Origin: CAYTPI01 sp964439625
GTDB lineage: Bacteria > Chloroflexota > Anaerolineae > Aggregatilineales > UBA3940
Assembly: GCA_964439625.1 (NCBI GenBank)
Contig: CAYTPI010000033.1
Span: 1 to 12,977, forward strand
DNA: 12,977 nt
Direction of reading: 5' to 3'
The stretch's first letter is position 1; each line of letters starts with the position of its first letter. The translations under genes were made by a program, and so were the position numbers. Below are positions 1-5,600 of this stretch, in pieces. The notes beneath the pieces were generated by a model. It was not told the DNA's origin. It searched no databases and saw nothing but the letters and a program-made list of their open reading frames with translations.

Positions 1-1070
1 CAGGCAAAGACCTGTGGCTGACGGTGAAACCGTATGTTCGTCAAATCCAGTCGGAAGATGGGGGCATCATGGTGGATGACAGTATCGCTGAAAAGCCACA
101 CACCGATGAAAACGACATCATCGCCTGGCACTATGACCACACGAAATGGTACAGTGTCAAAGGGATCAACTTCATCCAAGTCTTCACAAACGGAGACGGC
201 AGCATCGATACCAAATGGGCCAGGAACATTTATCTCGATGTCCGGGTAAGTCTGATCATTTAGAGATAGAACAAATGAAGAGCGGTTCGGCTGCCATTCA
301 ATATCAACAGCTTTAATATCTGCATAGATATCACTTACTTGACCAAACAACACAGACGGTGCAAGGATTCCTCGGTTAAGTGCTTCTTGGGCAATATAAT
401 CATCAGCGTTAACCACCGCTCGTCCAACTGCCGGGAGCTGGTCAACTACGACATTTGCCAGTGATTGCAGCCGGGACAACTCCGCCTCTGAAATTGGCTC
501 GATGGGGGTGAGCCGCCCGATAACATTCACAAGCGGCTGTGCCGCCGCAATCACATCAGCAAGGTGAGTAGGCCGTTGACCCAGCAACGGCATTATCAGA
601 ATTTCATGCTCGGCTGTCAAACTCTGCACTGCATCTGGCAGTGCAAACGGTGTTTCTGTTTCATCGACTCGATGCGTGTAAGAAAAAACACGATACTGAA
701 CCGCAAGTACAGCAGCTATGGCTGACTGAATGGTTGAAGCACCGACTGCCGCAAACACTCCGATTACAGTTGTGCCAAACTGCCTCAAAACGTATGCTGC
801 CCACTGCCCCATCGCTGCACGGGCATCCCCCACCATGACGACCGTCTGAGTATCTGTTAGGACCGTCGGTGGGTCTTCAACTAGGATTCCAACAGAACCG
901 TTGCGAATTGCAATTTCAATCGCCTTATCGCTGTCCACACCTGCCGCCACGAATAAATCACCTGGGCGGATAGCACGCGGGTCGGTTGAGAAGCGCTTGA
1001 ACTGCGTCGCATGGACATCACCAAACATTTGGCCGCCAGTCGCATCCCGCAGATCTTTGAGGTGAATCAC
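1..1070 (-). CDS. MurF-like Mur ligase homologue, probable pseudoenzyme (partial, 3' end outside window)
   Basis: The minus-strand frame is open from a GTG at 1070 to the left edge (356 codons, no stop). Residues 1-100 follow the MurE/MurF N-terminal pattern: a start like 'xIxLxDLxxATGG', then FSTDPRAIRPGDLFVA (28-42). Residues 101-125 align with the central-domain P-loop region, and NADD (221-224) matches the conserved Mur 'VLNADD' stretch. Active Mur ligases join amino acids or dipeptides to UDP-MurNAc using ATP in the cytoplasm. Here the expected TGSVGKTT reads FAAVGAST (106-113), so the ATP-binding Lys is Ala111. The usual LEMG, NVGxAH, carbamylated Lys and GRHN motifs are also absent, and the DGHxF segment of the N-domain is deleted. 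An ATP-dependent ligase activity is therefore unlikely; a structural or regulatory role is inference. AGGGA lies 12 bases before the GTG, a weak ribosome site; an in-frame TTG at 1121 is less likely because GTG fits the family N-terminus. The gene is divergent from the TPR-tgt-uppP cluster. Confidence 0.8.
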   Translation of the reverse strand, partial: MIHLKDLRDATGGQMFGDVHATQFKRFSTDPRAIRPGDLFVAAGVDSDKAIEIAIRNGSVGILVEDPPTVLTDTQTVVMVGDARAAMGQWAAYVLRQFGTTVIGVFAAVGASTIQSAIAAVLAVQYRVFSYTHRVDETETPFALPDAVQSLTAEHEILIMPLLGQRPTHLADVIAAAQPLVNVIGRLTPIEPISEAELSRLQSLANVVVDQLPAVGRAVVNADDYIAQEALNRGILAPSVLFGQVSDIYADIKAVDIEWQPNRSSFVLSLNDQTYPDIEINVPGPFGIDAAVSVCEDLDEVDPFDTVPFRVVIVPGDDVVFIGVWLFSDTVIHHDAPIFRLDLTNIRFHRQPQVFA

Positions 1071-1356
1071 AATACGTGTTTTTCCCTGCTGGCGAGGTAC
1101 ATTGGTGTATAAACAATGCAAGTATACGATGTTCGCAAATCTTTTGAAAGCAACATCTCATGGCTTTCAAGTTATTCTCCAATCATATCAATATGCGCTA
1201 GTTATGTTCAAGAAGGTAAGTATGCTATGCTTGTTGCACACAATGACAGATAAGCGGTAGTTTTATAGACCATCAAAGACGTTATAAGCGTCACTGAAAA
1301 ATCATTCTGGGGTTGATACTCCCTGTAAGTTTTGCTTCATCAACAAGGACATCAGC
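1071..1356. other. Divergent intergenic region, weak promoter candidates only
   Basis: This 286-base gap separates the minus-strand MurF-like gene from the plus-strand cluster, so it should hold both promoters. Minus strand: TATACT (1126-1121) is a good -10 match, but the hexamer 17 bases upstream (TTTCAA) is poor. Plus strand: ATGACA (1243-1248) with TATAGA (1264-1269) is a candidate with a short 15-base spacer. There is also a partial palindrome, GACGTTATAAGCGTC, at 1279-1293. No tRNA, small ORF with a ribosome site, or known riboswitch is recognisable. Confidence 0.4.
1144..1170. repeat. Inverted repeat / hairpin
   Basis: TTGAAAGC (1144-1151) and GCTTTCAA (1163-1170) are perfect 8-base inverted arms around an 11-base loop. 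It lies about 75 bases upstream of the MurF-like GTG and is not followed by a T-run on either strand, so it does not look like an intrinsic terminator. It could be an operator or chance. Function unknown. Confidence 0.4.
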
Positions 1357-1968
1357 ATGAGCCGCACTGAGAAATTTTTCGAAATGAGCACGCGTCTACC
1401 CAAAGAAGAACTGATAGATGAGCGTACTGAGTTAAGTCTGCCAGAACTGCGCCATGTCGCAGAGCTTCGAGATGGTGGCTCGCCTCAAGACGCAATTAAT
1501 TACGCATTGTCATTACAGAAGATGTACCCTGACTTTGATCTTATTCCATTTATGATTGCCTACGTTCAATATCAAGATGGCAAGCCGGAAAAGGCTATGA
1601 AGACAGCCCTTGGCGCCATCCCTGAGTGTAAGCGTAAATACCGACTTTATTCAGTTGCAGGCCTAGCAGAATATAGTAAGGATAATCTTGCAAATGCCCT
1701 CGTATGGTGGAGTCGCAGCGCTATTGCTCAAGCACAAGTGGCGGATTTTCAAGAATTTGACCCGTTTCAGTATCTCGGGCATGCAGCGAAAGGGATTGGT
1801 CAGGATGAGCATGCACAAACCATGTATACAATGGCAACGGCAATCGACCCGAATGCACCGCAAGATGAAGCTGTACGGCAAGACATTATGACCCAGATGA
1901 AGACCCTATGGGCACGGAAACCTTTCAAGCAGGTACTCGATGTCATTACTCGACAGCACCTTTCATAA
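1357..1968 (+). CDS. TPR-like helical repeat protein, 203 aa
   Basis: Function not recognised. The protein lacks a signal peptide and membrane segment, so it is probably cytoplasmic. Paired amphipathic helices at about 31-58, 61-90, 97-127 and 136-166 resemble tetratricopeptide repeats (small/large/Ala spacing such as 'PEKAMKTALGAIP' and 'EHAQTMYTMATAIDPNAP'), suggesting a protein-binding scaffold. The start is ATG 1357 with AAGGA at 1345-1349, seven bases upstream. It is the first gene of a four-gene plus-strand cluster and ends 6 bases before the tgt start. tgt has no ribosome site of its own, so translation of tgt may depend on this gene. No catalytic motif is visible; the TPR assignment is by pattern only. 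Confidence 0.8.
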   Translation: MSRTEKFFEMSTRLPKEELIDERTELSLPELRHVAELRDGGSPQDAINYALSLQKMYPDFDLIPFMIAYVQYQDGKPEKAMKTALGAIPECKRKYRLYSVAGLAEYSKDNLANALVWWSRSAIAQAQVADFQEFDPFQYLGHAAKGIGQDEHAQTMYTMATAIDPNAPQDEAVRQDIMTQMKTLWARKPFKQVLDVITRQHLS

Positions 1969-1974
1969 ACGCTC

Positions 1975-3093
1975 GTGACATCCTTCAAATTCACTTTAGA
2001 AGCCACGGAAGGTGCCGCACGAAGCGGCACCTTTTCAACGCCCCACGGCGATATTCAAACACCCATCTTTGCACCAGTTGGCACAGCGGCAACAGTCAAA
2101 GCAGTGACCCCAAGACAGCTGCACGACATCGGCGCAACCCTGGTTTTGGCGAACACATACCACCTCTATTTACGGCCTGGTGATGAGGCCATTGGTCAGT
2201 TTGGTGGGTTACATGCCTTTATGCAGTGGGACAACCCCATGCTGACCGATAGTGGGGGCTTTCAGGTGTGGAGCCTAAGCGACATCAACAAAGTCGATGA
2301 TGATGGAGTTCAGTTCCAATCTCATATCGATGGGTCATACCATCGTTTCTCGCCCGAACGGTCAATTGAGATACAGCAAAACCTCGGTGCAGACATTATG
2401 ATGTGCTTTGACGAGCTGACTTCTCCTTACGACAGGCCAGAAAACGAACGTGCTGTCGAGCGAACGGCCCGATGGGCAGAGCGTTGCTTCGATGCGTGGA
2501 ACCAAAGTGGGCGCCAGGCTCTATTTGGCATCGTACAGGGGGGTATCTTTGATGATTTGCGGCAGCAGTCTGCCGAACACCTCATCGCGATGGATTTTCC
2601 GGGCTATGCAGTCGGCGGGCTCGCAGTCGGAGAGACAAAGGAAGAAATGCATCACGTGTTGGAACTTGTCAACCCCATACTTCCAGCAGACAAACCGCGC
2701 TACCTAATGGGTGTCGGCACTGTTCCCGATTTACTGAATGGAGTTGCACGTGGCATCGATTTTTTCGACTGTGTGCTACCTACCCGGTTAGCGCGCCATG
2801 GGGTAGCTATGGCGCGACGGGGAAATTACAACATGCGTAAAGCAGTTTTCAAGCTACAACAAAAACCAATCGACCAGTCATGTGCATGCTACACTTGCAC
2901 AACATTTACACGCGGGTATTTGCACCATCTCGTAAAAGCTAAAGAAATGCTAGGTGCAACCCTGCTGTCTATACACAATATTCAGGTATTACTTGATCTC
3001 GTGCGGGACATGCGTGCTGCCATTATAAATGGCACTTTCACCGCCTTTAAAGCCAACATTCTCACTGACTTTACCGAAAAATTAGAGGGTTAA
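1975..3093 (+). CDS. tgt: Queuine/preQ1 tRNA-guanine transglycosylase
   Basis: Bacterial Tgt exchanges guanine-34 in the anticodon of tRNA-Asn, -Asp, -His and -Tyr for preQ1, the committed step of queuosine modification, in the cytoplasm. The 372-aa length and layout match the bacterial family. TDSGGFQ carries the conserved Asp92, FFDCVLPTR carries the nucleophile Asp265, FGIVQGGIF and GYAVGGLAVGE form the base-recognition region, and Cys303, Cys305, Cys308 and His334 form the zinc site (CACYTC...H). The start is a GTG six bases after the TPR stop, without a visible Shine-Dalgarno, which suggests translational coupling. It directly abuts uppP. A partner of the same pathway, queG, lies at 11190-12335. 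No key residue is missing. Confidence 0.97.
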   Translation: MTSFKFTLEATEGAARSGTFSTPHGDIQTPIFAPVGTAATVKAVTPRQLHDIGATLVLANTYHLYLRPGDEAIGQFGGLHAFMQWDNPMLTDSGGFQVWSLSDINKVDDDGVQFQSHIDGSYHRFSPERSIEIQQNLGADIMMCFDELTSPYDRPENERAVERTARWAERCFDAWNQSGRQALFGIVQGGIFDDLRQQSAEHLIAMDFPGYAVGGLAVGETKEEMHHVLELVNPILPADKPRYLMGVGTVPDLLNGVARGIDFFDCVLPTRLARHGVAMARRGNYNMRKAVFKLQQKPIDQSCACYTCTTFTRGYLHHLVKAKEMLGATLLSIHNIQVLLDLVRDMRAAIINGTFTAFKANILTDFTEKLEG

Positions 3094-3912
3094 TTGAGCT
3101 TCTTCCAAGCAATCATATTGGGCATCATCCAAGGTGCGACTGAATTTATTCCTGTATCTAGCTCGGGCCACCTTGTGCTAGTACCTTGGCTGCTCGGATG
3201 GGAGCCACCAGGGCTGACGTTCGTCCTTGCTGCACACATCGGGACAGCACTAGCGGTGATGGTCTATTTTTTCGAGGATTGGCTCAACATGGCACACGGC
3301 ATAGTGCACTGGGTGCAAACGCGCAAACTCAATGATGACGTTCGGTTGCTCGGTCTACTAATAATCGGCTGTATCCCCGTTGCTGTGATCGGATTTACGC
3401 TCAGGGATGCGATTGCATCAGCGTTTGAAAGCCCAACAATAGCTGCATTTATGTTAATCGGCACAGCGCTTCTCTTACTGCTTACGGATCGCAACTACGA
3501 CACAACAAAATCAGTCGCAGAAGCAACATGGGTTGACGCTGTTATTGTTGGGTTGGCTCAGTCAATTGCGGTTTTACCTGGGATCAGCCGCTCTGGTGCG
3601 ACTATTGCTGGTGGCCTATTTCGCCATATTAAACGAGACGATGCAGCGCGTTACAGCTTTCTACTAGCCCTTCCGGTAATTTTGGGTGCTAATGCCTTCG
3701 AGGCGCTTGGCTTAATCGAAGAGGGTATTACTCAGACACAAGCTATAACCCTAGGCATGGGTTTTCTGACTTCTTTTGTTAGTGGTTTCTTCGTCATACG
3801 GTGGCTGTTAGGGTTTTTAAAGACTCAATCCACTCGTATTTTCGCCTATTATTGCCTGGGTGCAGCGGTATGCAGCCTCGTTATTCTTGGTGTTCGAGGT
3901 CAGCTCCTTTAG
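3094..3912 (+). CDS. uppP: Undecaprenyl-diphosphatase (BacA family)
   Basis: UppP is an integral membrane phosphatase that converts undecaprenyl diphosphate to the monophosphate, recycling the lipid carrier for peptidoglycan and other surface polymers; overexpression of family members is linked with bacitracin resistance. The 272-aa protein has several hydrophobic helices and both family signatures: QGATEFIPVSSSGH (13-26, with Glu17 and His26) and PGISRSG (162-168, with Arg166). These match the active-site residues of the E. coli enzyme in spacing. The start is TTG at 3094, immediately after the tgt stop, with AGAGGG at 3084-3089, four bases upstream. The stop overlaps the next gene's start by one base (TAGTG), so cotranscription with tgt and the lipoprotein is likely. 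Confidence 0.96.
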   Translation: MSFFQAIILGIIQGATEFIPVSSSGHLVLVPWLLGWEPPGLTFVLAAHIGTALAVMVYFFEDWLNMAHGIVHWVQTRKLNDDVRLLGLLIIGCIPVAVIGFTLRDAIASAFESPTIAAFMLIGTALLLLLTDRNYDTTKSVAEATWVDAVIVGLAQSIAVLPGISRSGATIAGGLFRHIKRDDAARYSFLLALPVILGANAFEALGLIEEGITQTQAITLGMGFLTSFVSGFFVIRWLLGFLKTQSTRIFAYYCLGAAVCSLVILGVRGQLL

Positions 3913-4679
3913 TGCGCTGGCGATGGTGGCTGTGTCTTCTGCTCTCAGTCATGGCGGGCTGCCGCCAACAGCTTTCGCCATCCAATTCACTCACAGTTGC
4001 CACAGACCTTTCGACAATCAGTCTTGGCGCAAATCTTCTCAATGCATATGAGGTTGTCGCTGAGAATACCGAGCTGTCGCTAAGCCAGTCTCCACGGTCA
4101 CAGGTCCTTACCAGTATTAAATCAGGGATGGTTGATGCCGCGTTTATACTACTGCCGCCAGACGATCGCTCTTTTTTCTTTACAGCAGTTGGTCAAGAAC
4201 AGCTTGTATTCATTGTCAACGATGCGAGTGCCATCGAGGAGATATCCCTTACGAGCATTCGAGCCTTGTATACAGGACAGGTCATTGACTGGAACGGCCC
4301 ATACCTTCCGCCCACGCCACTTTCTCTGTTTACCGGCACATCCTTAGTTGAAGCTTTTGAACAAACGACCTTAGACGGTAACGCAGTTGGCGGGCATGTG
4401 ATGCTGGCAGAAAGTGAGAGCGGCATCGTGGCTCAGGTAGCTGACTCTGATAATACAATCGGCTTTGTTAGCTACAGTACGGTTCGAGAAGGCGTTACGA
4501 CGCTCGCTGTCGAAGGCATCAAACCAACAGTCAGCACAAGCAACTACCCCGTGAGGGCAACCGTTGTCATTGTGACAGCATCTGAGCCCACGGGGCGAAC
4601 ACGAGATTTTGTAGATTGGGTCATCAGTGATGAGGGGCAAGCAGTGGTCAGGCGGCAGATGCTAGGCTTTGCAGATTAA
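3912..4679 (+). CDS. PstS-like solute-binding lipoprotein
   Basis: The 255-aa product from GTG 3912 starts with a short signal peptide (Arg/Trp-rich n-region, LCLLLSVMAGC) with a lipobox Cys17, so it should be lipid-anchored outside the membrane. The body resembles the PstS/PBP-like type II periplasmic-binding fold: SGMVDAAFILLP (71-82), a stretch like 'LVFIVN' (98-103), and ISLTSIRALYTGQVIDWNG (111-129), the hallmark of phosphate-binding-like proteins, then IGFVSY (183-188). No permease or ATPase genes adjoin, so the ligand is unknown; phosphate or another oxyanion is only a family-based guess. GAGGT at 3896-3900 lies 11 bases before the GTG, and the GTG overlaps the uppP stop. An in-frame ATG at 3801 lies inside uppP and would spoil the signal peptide. 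The stop overlaps the convergent PIG-L gene. Confidence 0.88.
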   Translation: MRWRWWLCLLLSVMAGCRQQLSPSNSLTVATDLSTISLGANLLNAYEVVAENTELSLSQSPRSQVLTSIKSGMVDAAFILLPPDDRSFFFTAVGQEQLVFIVNDASAIEEISLTSIRALYTGQVIDWNGPYLPPTPLSLFTGTSLVEAFEQTTLDGNAVGGHVMLAESESGIVAQVADSDNTIGFVSYSTVREGVTTLAVEGIKPTVSTSNYPVRATVVIVTASEPTGRTRDFVDWVISDEGQAVVRRQMLGFAD

Positions 4680-5557
4680 GCCTCTACCCCTGCAAACAAA
4701 TCCCGCTCGCTACTATCGTTCATCGGCGGTATGACCCGTCGATAGGTATCTTTACCATTTTGTGTTAGCCAGCGGCGAACACGGTTCATGAAGCTGTTAC
4801 GAGCATCATCACTACTGAAGTTGGCAAGTTGGCTGGCATGGCATTCGCGAGCCTGCTGCGCTTGTGTTTCATAGCCTTTCACTGACACTCTAGTAGTAAT
4901 GTCAACAGCATTTGCAGCAATTTCTCTAAGGTTCATATCCTTATTTTTGCCATACCGCTCAGGATCGTCACCGAAGAGAGGCATTATAGGCAAGAACAAC
5001 TTGAGCACTGTTTGATCAAAGGCAGCATAATACACCTTTTGCGGTGCGTAAACGTCGGTGCCGTTTGTAAGCTGCTCTGGGTAAGCGGCATCATCGCTTG
5101 CGAGTTGAACCGCTTGCATGGTCGCGTCATGCATACGTATGTGGTCTGGGTGACCATACCCTCCGAACGGGTCGAAGGTGACGATGACTTGGGGCTGGAA
5201 ATTTCGAATGACTTCAACCACTCGGCCCACTAACGTTTCAAAGTCAGCCTGACACAAACTATCCGGATGATTGTTTGCGTCAGTACCAGCCATTCCAGAG
5301 TCACGATAACCCCAAGCGTGAGTCTTATGAATACCCAGCGTCTCCGCAGCACATTGTAGTTCAGCTAAGCGGAGAGCTTTCATAGAGCCATTGTGATGTG
5401 CCAAGAAACGTTCATCAGCAACTCCTGCATCCCCGTTAGTAGCACATATCAGCTCAACCTCGACCCCTTGGTCAACATATTTAGCAATTGATCCTGCCAT
5501 GGTGAATGTTTCATCATCAGGATGAGCCATTGAAATTAACAAACGTTTGTCAGCCAT
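4676..5557 (-). CDS. PIG-L (LmbE) family zinc-dependent N-deacetylase
   Basis: PIG-L proteins hydrolyse N-acetyl groups from sugars such as GlcNAc-inositol, or amide bonds in thiol conjugates. The zinc motif AHPDDE (11-16; His12, Asp15, with Asp14 as likely base) and HPDH (136-139; His139) are intact. GYRDSGM (83-89) and a C-terminal 'ARECHASQ' block resemble the MshB/Mca subgroup of mycothiol metabolism, but a mycothiol role is not shown by the neighbours. No signal peptide is present, so it is probably cytoplasmic. The start at 5557 (293 aa) is chosen because GAGGGG lies four bases upstream and it gives the usual family N-terminus; an in-frame ATG at 5587 has no ribosome site. The gene follows uvrA by 43 bases on the same strand and may share its transcript. 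Confidence 0.93.
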   Translation of the reverse strand: MADKRLLISMAHPDDETFTMAGSIAKYVDQGVEVELICATNGDAGVADERFLAHHNGSMKALRLAELQCAAETLGIHKTHAWGYRDSGMAGTDANNHPDSLCQADFETLVGRVVEVIRNFQPQVIVTFDPFGGYGHPDHIRMHDATMQAVQLASDDAAYPEQLTNGTDVYAPQKVYYAAFDQTVLKLFLPIMPLFGDDPERYGKNKDMNLREIAANAVDITTRVSVKGYETQAQQARECHASQLANFSSDDARNSFMNRVRRWLTQNGKDTYRRVIPPMNDSSERDLFAGVEA

Positions 5558-5561
5558 AAAA

Positions 5562-5567
5562 CCCCTC
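5562..5567 (-). promoter_or_regulatory. Ribosome binding site deciding the PIG-L start
   Basis: On the minus strand GAGGGG lies four bases before the ATG at 5557. It favours that start over the in-frame ATG at 5587, which is ten codons longer and lacks a purine-rich leader. Confidence 0.65.
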
Positions 5568-5600
5568 GAATCTACTACACGAACCAAGTGTCACCATAAG

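Noticed and set aside
24..263. 79-codon plus-strand open frame at the left edge
   Set aside because: It lies antisense to the longer minus-strand Mur ligase-like frame, which shows family motifs along its length.
1..1070. Reading the left-edge gene as a decayed pseudogene
   Set aside because: There is no stop or frameshift in 356 codons, so loss of catalytic residues is better explained as a retained pseudoenzyme.
1279..1293. Partial palindrome GACGTTATAAGCGTC
   Set aside because: Arms are only four bases outside the self-complementary TTATAA centre; too short to call an operator without comparison data.
5558..5587. Ten-codon N-terminal extension of the PIG-L protein
   Set aside because: No Shine-Dalgarno before 5587, and the family N-terminus starts a few residues before AHPDDE, as given by ATG 5557.
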